DNA of 64,000 bases from Rhizobiaceae bacterium (GCA_028281105.1 JANQKQ010000023.1:39564-103563); one strand, 5' to 3'; shown: positions 50,643-59,487, numbered from the stretch's first letter. A program made the numbers and translations. Notes: generated by a model not told the origin, from the letters alone.

Positions 50643-51518
50643 CTATCCCGCGAATTTCGGTTCCGGCAGGCCACGAACACCCAATCCGGTGACGGCGAAC
50701 ACGGAGCCGCGCAGCGGCCCGTCATCCGGGTATTTCGGCAGGGGTGGAACGGCCATCGACGTGACGAAAAGCGTGTCCAGCTCGGGTCCGCCAAACGCAA
50801 CGCTTGTCGTCTTGCACACCGGAAACTCGATCACCCGATCGACGCTGCCGTCGGGCGCGTAGCGAAAGACGCGGCCATCGAACACCGTCGCGCTCCACAC
50901 GAACCCCTCTTCGTCGACGGTCGCCCCGTCCGGCGCGCCGCCGCGGGATTGGTCGACCTCGACGAAGGTGCGCTTGGCGGTCGCCGACCCGGTGTCCAGA
51001 TCGTAGTCATAGGCGTAGATCGTGCCTTTGAAGCTGTCGGCGAAGTAGAGCGTATCGCCGCTCGGGCTCCAGCACGGCCCGTTCGAGCAGATGATATCAC
51101 CGTCCAGCCGCGCCACGCGCAGGCCCGGATCAAGCCGCCACAAGGACCCGGTCGGCGCCTCTTCGCCGGTGTCCATCGACCCGCAGACAAACCGGCCCAT
51201 CCGGTCCACTTTTCCGTCGTTGAGCCGGTTTGTCGGCTGATCGGGCTCCGGATCCGTCAGTGGCTGTGTCTCGCCGGTTTCCAGATCGAGGGCATGAAAG
51301 CCCGAATCCAGCGCGGCGATCGCTCCGCCACCTCTGCGTAGCGCCATCGACCCGATGTGGCCGGGCACTTCCCAGCTTCGCACTTCGCCACCGCGGGCGT
51401 CGCAGCGCCACACCCGGTCCCCGAGGCTGTCGATAAAATACAGTCTCTCGACATCGGGATCCCACAAGGGCCCCTCGCCTAAGCGCGGCTTGACGTCGAT
51501 CAGCACATCGATTTGCAT
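50643..51518 (-). CDS. SMP-30/gluconolactonase family protein, copy 2
   Basis: The 291-residue protein is a canonical SMP-30 propeller: GEGPLWDPDVERLYFIDSLG (metal Glu), TNRLNDGKVDRMGRFVCGSMD, ICSNGPCWSPSGDTLYFADS (metal Asn) and PDGATVDEEGFVWSA (metal Asp in PDG). SMP-30 enzymes hydrolyse aldono-lactones. It stands directly between BKACE (3 bp) and the SDR (10 bp), so its lactone substrate is probably the product of one dehydrogenase and the precursor of the 3-keto acid. Its length matches bacterial gluconolactonases. Confidence 0.92.
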   Translation of the reverse strand: MQIDVLIDVKPRLGEGPLWDPDVERLYFIDSLGDRVWRCDARGGEVRSWEVPGHIGSMALRRGGGAIAALDSGFHALDLETGETQPLTDPEPDQPTNRLNDGKVDRMGRFVCGSMDTGEEAPTGSLWRLDPGLRVARLDGDIICSNGPCWSPSGDTLYFADSFKGTIYAYDYDLDTGSATAKRTFVEVDQSRGGAPDGATVDEEGFVWSATVFDGRVFRYAPDGSVDRVIEFPVCKTTSVAFGGPELDTLFVTSMAVPPLPKYPDDGPLRGSVFAVTGLGVRGLPEPKFAG

Positions 51519-51521
51519 CGC

Positions 51522-52454
51522 CTAGAACCCAACTGCATCGCCACCCTTCAGCGACAGGATCCCCCGGGCTTCATCCGGGGTGGCCACCTTCATGCCAAGC
51601 CCTTCGATGATCTTGCGCGCAAGGGTTACCTGGTCCGCATTCGATCGCGCCAGCACGCCCTTGCCGGCCCACAAACTGTCCTCCAGTCCCACGCGAATGT
51701 TGCCACCCAGCGCGGCCGCCTGCGCCGCGATGCGCAGTTGCGAGGCGCCGGCGCCAAGAACCGACCAGCGATAATCGCCGCCGAGCAGCCGGTCCGCCGT
51801 GCGTTTCATATGGGCCACGTCTTCCGGGTGGGCGCCGATGCCCCCCAACAGTCCGAACACCGACTGAACGAAGAAGGGCGGCTTCACCAGGCCACGGTCC
51901 GCGAAATGTGCGAGATTGTAGAGATGCGCGATGTCGTAGCATTCGAACTCGAAGCGCGTTCCGTTGTCGTAGCAGGTCTCCAGGATATACTCGATGTCCT
52001 GGAACGAGTTGCGGAAAACCAGGTCGCGGGTCGCTTCCAGATGCTCGCGCTCCCAGTCGAATTTGAACTCTTTGTATTTGTCGAGCAGGTGATACAGGCC
52101 GAAATTGATTGAGCCCATGTTGAGCGATGCGACTTCCGGCTTGTACGTCGCCGCCGGCAGCACCCTTTCCTCGGCCTTCATATAGGGGCTGCCGCCGGTG
52201 GTGATGTTGATGGCGGCGTTGGTGCCCTGTTTGATGCGCGGCAGAAATCGGCCAAAGGCCTCCGGCGTCTGGTCCGGCCTGCCGGTTTCCGGATCGCGCG
52301 CGTGCAGATGCAGGATGGCGGCCCCGGCTTCCGCCGCCGCGATGGCCTCGGCCGCGATCTCGTCCGGCGTCACCGGCAGATGGGGCGACATGGAAGGCGT
52401 ATGAATTGCGCCGGTGATCGCGCAGGTGATGATGACCTTGCCGTCTTGCGTCAT
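51522..52454 (-). CDS. Beta-keto acid cleavage enzyme (BKACE, DUF849 family), copy 2
   Basis: The 310-residue protein has the Zn motif His49/His51 in ILHLHARDPETG, plus GGNIRVGLEDSLW and SVFGLLGGIGA. It transfers the acetyl moiety of a 3-keto acid so that acetyl-CoA becomes acetoacetate and the remainder is released as acyl-CoA (family reaction). It resembles copy 1 (31161-32099) along its entire length. Between a 3-hydroxyacyl-CoA-dehydrogenase-like gene and SMP-30, with glycerate kinase at the operon end, the cleavage product may be glyceryl-CoA (inference). Confidence 0.93.
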   Translation of the reverse strand: MTQDGKVIITCAITGAIHTPSMSPHLPVTPDEIAAEAIAAAEAGAAILHLHARDPETGRPDQTPEAFGRFLPRIKQGTNAAINITTGGSPYMKAEERVLPAATYKPEVASLNMGSINFGLYHLLDKYKEFKFDWEREHLEATRDLVFRNSFQDIEYILETCYDNGTRFEFECYDIAHLYNLAHFADRGLVKPPFFVQSVFGLLGGIGAHPEDVAHMKRTADRLLGGDYRWSVLGAGASQLRIAAQAAALGGNIRVGLEDSLWAGKGVLARSNADQVTLARKIIEGLGMKVATPDEARGILSLKGGDAVGF

Positions 52455-52465
52455 TTACCCACTCC

Positions 52466-53425
52466 TCACTCACCCAGCTCCTTCGACGCGCGTTCGATAT
52501 AGGCGGCCAGCGACGCCAATCTGCGGTCGCGCCAATCCTGCCGTGCGCGAATCTGATCGGCCGGCAGCAGATCGCGCCGCGCCCGGGTGATGTCGTCGGT
52601 CAACTTGTCGTTCCATGAATGCCGTGAGGATCGATGCTTGCCGATGTTGTCGTAGGCGGCCCCGTATCGATCGATGAAATCGCGCACACCGTTTGGCGCG
52701 TTAAGGTCGATCGTCTCGAACGGCCCCATGAACGACCATCGCCGGGCCAGGCCGTCCTTGACCGCGATATCCACATCGTTCGGTGTTGCTATGCCGTCCT
52801 CCACGATCGCAAAGGCCTCATCGAGCAGAGCGCCCTGCAGCCGGTTCATCAGAAAGCCTTCGGTCTCACGCCGCACAAGGATCGGCCGCTGGTCGGCAAG
52901 ACCCAGGATGTTCATAGTGACTTGCACGGCTTCGTCGGACGTTTGCGCCGAAGGCACGATTTCGACGGCGGGAATGAGATGCGGCGGGTTGAGCGGATGC
53001 GCGACCAGGCAGCGCTCGGGATGGTCCAATCCGGCCGTGAACTGGCTTGGCAGCAGCGCCGACGTGGAACTCGCGATAATGGCGCTGGCAGGCGCTTTGC
53101 AGTCTATCTGCTCAAAAACACTCTGCTTGACCGCAATGCTCTCGGAAGTGTTTTCCTGGATGTAGATCGAGCCGGTCACGGCTTGGTCCAGGCGGTCGCA
53201 GCATCGCACTTGCTTCAACAACTGGTCGGCGGTGTGGCCGTTCAACAGATCGAGTTGGGCCAGATTGTCCAGCGCCTGGCGGATCTCCGCGACCGCGGCA
53301 ACCAGCGCTTCCGGCTCGTGGTCATAGGCATTGACCGTAAAGCCGGCCCGCGCGAACGCGATAATCCAGGAGCGGCCGACAAGGCCGCAGCCGACAACGG
53401 CCACGGTATGGTCCGATACCGTCAT
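52466..53425 (-). CDS. 3-hydroxyacyl-CoA dehydrogenase-like enzyme (L-gulonate 3-dehydrogenase/carnitine dehydrogenase type)
   Basis: The 319-residue protein has the HCDH Rossmann motif VGCGLVGRSWIIAFARAG at residues ~11-28. Catalytic-region blocks are SSTSALLPS and VAHPLNPPHLIPAVEIVP, followed by the helical domain (RRETEGFLMNRLQGALLDEAFAIVEDG split around FLMNRLQGAL). HPLNPP with an adjacent EIVP is typical of the lambda-crystallin/L-gulonate 3-dehydrogenase and L-carnitine dehydrogenase group, which oxidise free 3-hydroxy acids. BKACE, which needs a 3-keto acid, follows 11 bp downstream, so a 3-dehydrogenase role is well supported by context. Confidence 0.88.
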   Translation of the reverse strand: MTVSDHTVAVVGCGLVGRSWIIAFARAGFTVNAYDHEPEALVAAVAEIRQALDNLAQLDLLNGHTADQLLKQVRCCDRLDQAVTGSIYIQENTSESIAVKQSVFEQIDCKAPASAIIASSTSALLPSQFTAGLDHPERCLVAHPLNPPHLIPAVEIVPSAQTSDEAVQVTMNILGLADQRPILVRRETEGFLMNRLQGALLDEAFAIVEDGIATPNDVDIAVKDGLARRWSFMGPFETIDLNAPNGVRDFIDRYGAAYDNIGKHRSSRHSWNDKLTDDITRARRDLLPADQIRARQDWRDRRLASLAAYIERASKELGE

Positions 53426-53449
53426 GCCTGCCGACCTCTGGCTAAAACG

Positions 53450-54520
53450 CTACACAACACGGCGGCCGCTGCTCCCGTCGAATAAGTGGCAATCGGACGG
53501 GTTGATGCTCAGCCCAACGCTGTCGCCTACCGAAATGCGCGCATCGCCGGCTGCAATCGCCGTGATTTCGGTGTCCTTGGTCTTGCTTGTGATGATGGAG
53601 AAGGCGCCCAGCCTTTCCACATCGCTCACGCTGGCGACGATGTCCGAGCCGGTATCGTTTGGTGTAACCTGGATGGCCTCGGGCCTGATCCCCAGACGAA
53701 GCGCTTTCGCGGACTTCAGCTTCTCGCGCCACCCGGTGACCATCGCAAGCTTGCCAAGTGGTGAGACGACACCACCGGCCGTATATTCGGCGTTCAGCAG
53801 ATTGATCCTGGGCGATCCGACCAGCGAGGCCACATAGGCGGTCGCGGGCTTGGCGTATATGGCGTCGGGAACGTCGATCTGTTCGATGCGGCCTTCACGC
53901 AGGATGGCCATGCGGTCGGCGACGCTCATCGCCTCTTCATTGTCATGGGTGACATAGATGAACGTATGCCCGAACTCCGATTGCAGTCGTTTGAGCTCCA
54001 CACGCATCACGTCGCGCAGGCGCGCATCCAGGGCCGCGATCGGCTCGTCCATCAGGTAGGCGGACGCGTCGCGCACCAGAGCCCGGCCAATGGCGACCCT
54101 CTGGCGCTCGCCGCCAGAAAGCGCCGCCGGCTTCTTATGAAGGATGTGAGAGATGCTCAGGATGCCCGCGACCTGATCCAGGCGGTCGTCGATCGTGCCG
54201 GAATCGATGCCACGTCGCACGAGCGGAAACGCAATGTTCTCGCGGGCAGTCAGATGAGGGAACAGGGCCAGGTTCTGGAACACCATCGACAGATTGCGTT
54301 CCTTTGGCAGGGCGTTGGTGACATCCATGCCGTCGATGAAGATGCGGCCGGCATCGACGGTCTCCAGGCCCAGCAATAGTCGCAGAAGCACCGACTTGCC
54401 GGAGCTGGGCGGCCCGAATATGGACGTAAACGAGCCGCTTTCGATCGTCAGCGACGCATCGTCGAGTGCTACGGTCGAGCCGTATCGCTTGGTCACGCCT
54501 TCCAATACGATTCTAGACAT
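53450..54520 (-). CDS. Carbohydrate ABC transporter ATP-binding protein (MalK/UgpC type), second of two
   Basis: Starting at the ATG at 54520 the protein has 356 residues; it overlaps the preceding ATPase gene by 8 bp. Walker A reads GPPSSGKSV (Pro and Ser replacing the usual GPSGCGKST), the signature is LSGGERQRV, Walker B is AYLMDEPIAALD and the H-loop YVTHDNEEA. A TOBE-type C-terminal domain follows (LRLGIRPEAIQV). The Walker A is non-canonical but keeps GK-S, so ATP binding remains possible. It probably pairs with the other ATPase as a heterodimer. Confidence 0.9.
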   Translation of the reverse strand: MSRIVLEGVTKRYGSTVALDDASLTIESGSFTSIFGPPSSGKSVLLRLLLGLETVDAGRIFIDGMDVTNALPKERNLSMVFQNLALFPHLTARENIAFPLVRRGIDSGTIDDRLDQVAGILSISHILHKKPAALSGGERQRVAIGRALVRDASAYLMDEPIAALDARLRDVMRVELKRLQSEFGHTFIYVTHDNEEAMSVADRMAILREGRIEQIDVPDAIYAKPATAYVASLVGSPRINLLNAEYTAGGVVSPLGKLAMVTGWREKLKSAKALRLGIRPEAIQVTPNDTGSDIVASVSDVERLGAFSIITSKTKDTEITAIAAGDARISVGDSVGLSINPSDCHLFDGSSGRRVV

Positions 54521-55634
54521 GGGCCGGGTCCCGTTCGAGCGTGAGGCAGGTGCCGTCCACGAAATCAAACAGATGGCACTTGCCGGTATCCAGTTTGATG
54601 CGGACGGCTTCGCCGGCGGATATCCGCTCGCCCCGGTCGAACACGCCGAGGAAATCGATCATGCCGCTTCGGAAATGAACGATTTTGCGACGGCCCACGG
54701 TCTCGACCAGTGCGACCTCGGCGCCGAAAGTCTGCGGACCCGCCGAGTCCGTCAGCGAGACAATTTCGGGCCGGAAACCGAACAGCACCTCTTCGAGATT
54801 CTTGTCTTTGACGACGGCCGCCTGTCTTTGGTTGAGGGTGATCGAATCGGCTTCCAGATCGCCCAGCCGGGCCTGTAGTTTCTGACCTTTGGGGTGAATG
54901 CGCGCCCGAACGATGTTCATGGAAGGCGCGCCGATGAATTTCGCGACAAAGGTATTTGCCGGCCGCGAGTAGATGGCTTCCGGACTGTCGAACTGCTGCA
55001 ACCTGCCTTCGTTCATCACCGCGATACGGTCGGCCAGGCCCATCGCCTCGATCTGGTCGTGGGTCACGTAGATCATGGTCTGTTTCAGATCGCGCTGGAG
55101 CTGTCGCAGGTCCGAGCGCATGCGCTCGCGAAACGCGGCGTCGAGATTGGACAGTGGTTCGTCGAGCAGAAAGATGCGCGGCTCGACGATGGCCGAGCGA
55201 CCGATCGCAAGCTTCTGCATCTCGTTGACGCTCAGCGAGGCCGATGGCTGATCGAGCCGGTGCGACAGCGCCATGAATTCCGCCATCTCTTCCACTTTCT
55301 TGCGAATCTCGGGCTGCGGGCGCCGGGCTACTTCCAGGCCGAAGGCCAAGTTCTCGCGAACCGACATGTGAGTGAAGATCGCGTAGTTCTGGAAGACGAA
55401 CCCTACGCCCCGCTTCTGCACCGGCATGTTGGTCACCTGTTGCGCGTCGAATTGAACCGTGCCGGCGGTCGGCTTCTCGATCCCGGCGATCATGTTCATC
55501 GTCGTCGTCTTGCCGCAGCCCGACGGGCCTAAGATCGCGACGAATTCCGCGTCGTTGACCAAAAGGTCCATGGAGTCGACGGCAGTGAAATCGCCGAACG
55601 TCTTGGAGACCTGCTGAAGGGTTACCGAGGCCAT
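54513..55634 (-). CDS. Carbohydrate ABC transporter ATP-binding protein (MalK/UgpC type), first of two
   Basis: The protein has 373 residues from the ATG at 55634, overlapping the permease stop by one base. Walker A GPSGCGKTT, Q-loop FVFQNYAIFTHM, Walker B IFLLDEPLSNLD and H-loop YVTHDQIEA are canonical. The signature position is LSVNEMQKLAI, lacking the Gly-Gly of LSGGQ. The TOBE domain is at the C-terminus (VLFGFRPEIVSL). Two ATPases, one with an altered Walker A and the other with an altered signature, suggest an obligate heterodimer, as in the two-ATPase GlpST-type rhizobial glycerol transporter (architecture comparison only). Confidence 0.9.
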   Translation of the reverse strand: MASVTLQQVSKTFGDFTAVDSMDLLVNDAEFVAILGPSGCGKTTTMNMIAGIEKPTAGTVQFDAQQVTNMPVQKRGVGFVFQNYAIFTHMSVRENLAFGLEVARRPQPEIRKKVEEMAEFMALSHRLDQPSASLSVNEMQKLAIGRSAIVEPRIFLLDEPLSNLDAAFRERMRSDLRQLQRDLKQTMIYVTHDQIEAMGLADRIAVMNEGRLQQFDSPEAIYSRPANTFVAKFIGAPSMNIVRARIHPKGQKLQARLGDLEADSITLNQRQAAVVKDKNLEEVLFGFRPEIVSLTDSAGPQTFGAEVALVETVGRRKIVHFRSGMIDFLGVFDRGERISAGEAVRIKLDTGKCHLFDFVDGTCLTLERDPAHV

Positions 55635-56632
55635 CAGACCGCCCGTCCCTGTTCCACGGGCTCGGCCGTCGCGGCCTGCGGCTTCGCAGTTGTCTTGGCG
55701 ATGATGATGCCGGTGATGAGCGACAGCACGATGAGCACGGTGATGCCGATCGCCGCGACATACGACCATTCAAGGTCCTGGAATGTCCTTTTGTAGAGAT
55801 AGAGCGACAGGCTTTCCGTCGCGACGCCGGGGCCTCCGGACGTCATGATGAAGATCGGGTCGAAAATCTTGAACGCCTCGATGACGCGCAGCCCGATGGC
55901 GATGACGATCACCGCCTTGATGCGCGGCAGGGCGATCCGGCGAAAGCGGTCCCACCAGTTGGCGCCGAGAATCGTAGCCGCGCGCATCTGGTCGTCGGGC
56001 ACGCTCATCAGGCCGGCGTATAAAATGAGGAACATCAGCGGGGTCCATTGCCACACGTCGGCGACGATGATGGCGATGAAGGCCCGGTTGACGTCGTTGA
56101 GCCAGTTCCAGTCGAGCGCACCGGAATAGACGATTGAGATCGCCGCGTTGACGGGCCCCGTCTGCTGGAACATCAGGAAGAAGATGTATCCCGCCACCGC
56201 CGGCACGATCATCATCGGCATCAACAGGATCGAGTAGAAGAACGGCCGGCCGGCGACGCCTTCGTAGAAGATCGTCGCGAAAATCAGCCCGAGGAAAAAC
56301 TCCAGGGGCACCGAAATGAGAACAAACAACACGGTGCGCCAAACTGCCGCCCATAACGCCTCGTCGCGAAACAGGTCGATGTAGTTCAGGAACCAGACCC
56401 ACGAACGATAGGCGCGATACCAGGGCTCGCCGTCGAGCGGCGTCCACCACGTCATGGAGATGTAGATCTGCATACACAGCGGAAAGGCGACGATGAAGAC
56501 GAGCAGCAGCTGGGTCGGCGCCAGCAGCCGCTTCGCCAGGGATCGGCGTTCACCGGCAAGGGTGGCCTCAGCGCTCACATTGTCTTGCGCCACGGAAATC
56601 GACGTCGTTCTGCGGGAGGCCACTTCGCTCAT
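55634..56632 (-). CDS. Carbohydrate ABC transporter permease (MalF/UgpA type)
   Basis: The 332-residue membrane protein has a cytoplasmic N-terminal tail (~30 residues), then six helices. The EAA loop region is SVPDDQMRAATILGANWWDRFRRIALP, shown here as DDQMRAATILGANWWDRF. ILLMPMMIVPAVAGYIFF is a typical MalF-family helix. It overlaps the MalG-type permease gene by 4 bp and the first ATPase by 1 bp. The two permeases form the channel. Confidence 0.92.
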   Translation of the reverse strand: MSEVASRRTTSISVAQDNVSAEATLAGERRSLAKRLLAPTQLLLVFIVAFPLCMQIYISMTWWTPLDGEPWYRAYRSWVWFLNYIDLFRDEALWAAVWRTVLFVLISVPLEFFLGLIFATIFYEGVAGRPFFYSILLMPMMIVPAVAGYIFFLMFQQTGPVNAAISIVYSGALDWNWLNDVNRAFIAIIVADVWQWTPLMFLILYAGLMSVPDDQMRAATILGANWWDRFRRIALPRIKAVIVIAIGLRVIEAFKIFDPIFIMTSGGPGVATESLSLYLYKRTFQDLEWSYVAAIGITVLIVLSLITGIIIAKTTAKPQAATAEPVEQGRAV

Positions 56633-57477
56633 TGTTTCAATGCTCCGAAGGTCAGCCCACGCACCAGAAAGCGCTGGATCGAAATCCCCAAGACAACCGG
56701 GGGGATGGCGGCAATCAGCCCGAGCGCGGCTTTGGCTCCGTAGAGCTGGCCGCTCGCGGCCGTTGCCAGCGCATTCATGTAGACCGGGATCGTCGTCCAG
56801 TCCTTACGGGTCAGCAGCAGCGCGATGATGTAGTCGGACCAGTTCAGGATGAAGATGAACAATGCGGTACTGGCGACGGCCGAAGCCACGATCGGCAGGG
56901 TGATCTGCCGGAACGCCATGAAAGGCGTGCAGCCTTCCACGATCGCCGCTTCCTCGATCTCGCGCGGCAGCTCGTCGAAATAGGCTTTCATCAGCCAGAA
57001 CGAGAAGGGCAATGTGACGATGCCGTAGATCAACGCCAGGCCCCACCAGGTGTCGATCATGCGCAGGAACGCCCACATGATCATGACCGGGATCATCACC
57101 GCGAGCGGCGGGAATATTCTCAACTGCAGCAGCGAAAGACCGATGCTCTCGTTGATCTTCTCGCGCGAAACCGCGTAGGCCGCAGCGGTGCCGCAAACGA
57201 CGGCGATCAAGGTGCCGATGACGGACGTCAGCAGGGACGCGAACAACGGCCCCCACACGGTACGGTCGAGCGAAACGACCTGATCGGGCGCGTTGCCGGT
57301 GAAGACGTAGACGAAGTTGGACAGGGTCGGATTCTTCGGGATTAGCGAGATCTCGCCGGCGGCCGTCGTCCATTCAGCGGCCGGCTTGAACGCCATGGAG
57401 ATCATCCATGTGATCGGAAGCAGCGCGATACACGAGACGATTGCGATGGCTACGGTTCGAATGATGAGGCCGTTCAT
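56629..57477 (-). CDS. Carbohydrate ABC transporter permease (MalG/UgpE type)
   Basis: The 282-residue protein has six helices and the EAA motif in LPREIEEAAIVEGCTPFMAF. TLPFSFWLMKAYFDELP just before it and the C-terminal VRGLTFGALKQ are standard for MalG-type subunits. It is the first permease gene after the SBP, separated by a 92-bp gap with a strong hairpin. Confidence 0.93.
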   Translation of the reverse strand: MNGLIIRTVAIAIVSCIALLPITWMISMAFKPAAEWTTAAGEISLIPKNPTLSNFVYVFTGNAPDQVVSLDRTVWGPLFASLLTSVIGTLIAVVCGTAAAYAVSREKINESIGLSLLQLRIFPPLAVMIPVMIMWAFLRMIDTWWGLALIYGIVTLPFSFWLMKAYFDELPREIEEAAIVEGCTPFMAFRQITLPIVASAVASTALFIFILNWSDYIIALLLTRKDWTTIPVYMNALATAASGQLYGAKAALGLIAAIPPVVLGISIQRFLVRGLTFGALKQ

Positions 57478-57515
57478 CTGCTTTGACCATTGCGTTGGGA
57501 CAAGCCCGGGTTGTT

Positions 57516-57540
57516 CCGGTCACACCCGCGGTGTGACCGG
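57516..57540 (-). terminator. Hairpin between SBP and permease genes of the sugar-type ABC operon
   Basis: CCGGTCACACC (57516-57526), loop CGC, GGTGTGACCGG (57530-57540): an 11-bp perfect stem 30 bp after the SBP stop on the minus strand. No U-run follows, so it more likely protects the SBP message from 3' decay, or terminates weakly. Confidence 0.5.
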
Positions 57541-57569
57541 ATCGGTTGTCGCAGCCTTGGGAGGTTGCG

Positions 57570-59162
57570 TTAGGACTTGTCGATGATCGACGGCCAGGCC
57601 GCGCGGCTGGCCTGGATGATCGGGATCATCTTGTCTTCACCCTTGCGCTGAATGATGCGCTTCCACTTGCGCGACGCATCCTTCATCGCTTCTTCCGGAG
57701 ACTTCTGTCCCGTCAGCGCCGCCTGCAGCTCTTCGTCCAGTGCGGTGTCGAGAGACGTCTGGCCGGCGAAGTTGATGGTCGGTACCGAGCGCGAAATCGT
57801 GTCGCGGATCGCGTCCATCATGTACGGGTGATAGGTCTCCGCCACGAACGGTTCGTCCAGGTTGGACTTCTGGAACGGATCGAAGTAACCGGCCGGATTG
57901 CCCGCCATCCAAGAATAGACCCGCGTCGACGACAGCCACTGCAGGAACAGATAGGCGGCCTCCGGATTGGCGCTGCGCGACGACACCGTGCCGGTGATGT
58001 TGTAGTAGATCACCGAGCGCCGGATCAGGTCGTCGCCGTGCTGGACCCCGGGCGGCGCATACGCGCCGAGCATTCCGTTGGCAGGATTGTCGGGCGTGTC
58101 GACGAACTTCGTGACGTTGGTGTACGTCATCAGATGCGCCGTGCGGCCCGAGCCGATGCCGGAATAGCCTTCCGCGTAGGTCCACGACAATACGTCGGGA
58201 TGCGACCAGTCCTTGAGTTTCACATACTCGGTCGCCGCCTTGATGCCTTGTTCGGTGTCGAGGTTCGGATTGCCGTCCTCGTCGAACCAGTACATGTTCG
58301 GCACCGCCTGGGCGGCAAAGCGCGCGTAGAAGCGAGGCAGGCCCCAGAACGGAGACATGTCGTTGCCGTTGCCGTAGATGGTCACGCCGTTGACGCCGGT
58401 GCGGCCGGTGAAGAACTCGGAAATGGCGTCCGATTCGGCCCAGGTGCGAGGCGGCGCGAGCGGCCGGCCGTACCTGGCCTGGAATTCGTCGGCGTTCTTG
58501 GGATCCTCGAAGTAGGCCCTGTTGTAGACCCAGGTCTGGAAATCGCCGTCTAGCGATGCGCCGTAGAACTCACCGCCATACTTGTACAACAGTTCGGCAA
58601 TCTGCTGGGTGGGCGTACCGCGCTCTTCATCGGCCCAGTCCGGCTGGTACTTGGCGACATAGTCGCTCAGCTTCTGAGCGCCGCCCGCCTCGACCAAGTC
58701 GCCGAGGCTGTTCCATGGGTGGGTGTAGATGTCGAAGGCGCCCGACTGCGTCGTCACATCCTGAAGCACCCGCTTCCAGATGTCGCCCGCCGGCGCTCCG
58801 ACGATTTCAAGCTCGATGCCGGTTTCGGCTTCCCAGACATCCTTGACCGACGGGCCGGACGGGAACGGCTTGGTGATCTGTCCGATCGCTCCGTCCGTCA
58901 GCAGCATGGTGATCTTGGCCGGAGCCTTGCCGGCGTCCTTCAGTTTCCTGATGCCCTCGATCGCGCGCCCTTCGGAATGCGATTCGTTGTACTGAAACCG
59001 TTCGGCGCCGGCGAAACCGGTCGGGCCGCCGGTCATGCCCTGGGCAAGTCCGCCAGCGCGCGCCGGCCTGATGAAGCGCGGCGCGAGCCCTACAGCCGCC
59101 GTTGCGGTGAATGCTGCCGATCCCTTGAGCAGAGAACGACGGGTCGGGGAAAGAGATTTCAT
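57570..59162 (-). CDS. Extracellular solute-binding protein, family 1 (Tat-exported)
   Basis: The 530-residue protein starts with a twin-arginine signal (PTRRSLLKGSAAFTATAAVG, then ARA as cleavage region). The mature part has SBP family 1 features: EAETGIELEIVGAPAGDIWKR, FDIYTHPWNSLGDLVEAGG, YLFLQWLSSTRVYSWMAGNP. It is longer than maltose-type SBPs (~400), comparable to the large SBPs of two-ATPase rhizobial transporters. The Tat route suggests folding before export. It heads the ten-gene operon and has a LacI-type operator between the -35 and -10 of its promoter. Ligand unknown; sugar acid or polyol likely from context. Confidence 0.92.
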   Translation of the reverse strand: MKSLSPTRRSLLKGSAAFTATAAVGLAPRFIRPARAGGLAQGMTGGPTGFAGAERFQYNESHSEGRAIEGIRKLKDAGKAPAKITMLLTDGAIGQITKPFPSGPSVKDVWEAETGIELEIVGAPAGDIWKRVLQDVTTQSGAFDIYTHPWNSLGDLVEAGGAQKLSDYVAKYQPDWADEERGTPTQQIAELLYKYGGEFYGASLDGDFQTWVYNRAYFEDPKNADEFQARYGRPLAPPRTWAESDAISEFFTGRTGVNGVTIYGNGNDMSPFWGLPRFYARFAAQAVPNMYWFDEDGNPNLDTEQGIKAATEYVKLKDWSHPDVLSWTYAEGYSGIGSGRTAHLMTYTNVTKFVDTPDNPANGMLGAYAPPGVQHGDDLIRRSVIYYNITGTVSSRSANPEAAYLFLQWLSSTRVYSWMAGNPAGYFDPFQKSNLDEPFVAETYHPYMMDAIRDTISRSVPTINFAGQTSLDTALDEELQAALTGQKSPEEAMKDASRKWKRIIQRKGEDKMIPIIQASRAAWPSIIDKS

Positions 59163-59223
59163 GTGGTCCTCCCGTAGCGATTGTCGCTGATGAACATGGA
59201 GCCAGCGGCTACCAACGGCCGAG

Positions 59224-59253
59224 CATATAGAGGTAAACGTTTACCTTAGTCAA
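59224..59253 (-). promoter_or_regulatory. Leftward promoter of the sugar ABC operon with embedded operator
   Basis: On the minus strand -35 TTGACT (complement of 59248-59253), an 18-bp spacer, -10 TATATG (complement of 59224-59229). The spacer contains the whole operator 59231-59246, so repressor binding would exclude RNA polymerase. Confidence 0.6.
59231..59246. promoter_or_regulatory. LacI-family operator 1
   Basis: AGGTAAACGTTTACCT is a perfect 16-bp palindrome with the central CG typical of LacI/GalR operators. Its 12-bp core GTAAACGTTTAC recurs at 59488-59499. The LacI-family gene at 62908 is the probable regulator. Confidence 0.8.
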
Positions 59254-59450
59254 TCCCTTTCGGCGATTTTTGCCATCAGAAGCCGCCCAGGCTCGACCGC
59301 AGATGCGCGGCGGATTAAGAGGAACACTCAGTACCGACAGCCACGACCATCAGTGTTTTCACATATCATCCTACTGATATTAAAGATCATTTTTGTTCAG
59401 CTTGATGACCCCGGAGATTTTGGTTGCCAGTCGTTTTTGCGGATACGGGC
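59254..59450. other. Central part of the 413-bp divergent control region
   Basis: The DNA between the two promoters has no gene. It contains an AT-rich patch (about 59356-59400) that may ease DNA looping between the two operators, whose centres lie 255 bp apart. Confidence 0.4.
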
Positions 59451-59478
59451 TTGACAGGGAGAGATCGCGGTGGATAAA
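59451..59478 (+). promoter_or_regulatory. Rightward promoter of the isomerase/oxidoreductase operon
   Basis: TTGACA (59451-59456), 16-bp spacer, GATAAA (59473-59478, 4/6 to TATAAT). Operator 2 begins 10 bp after the -10, over the expected +1 to +15. Confidence 0.55.
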
Positions 59479-59487
59479 TGTCAAACT

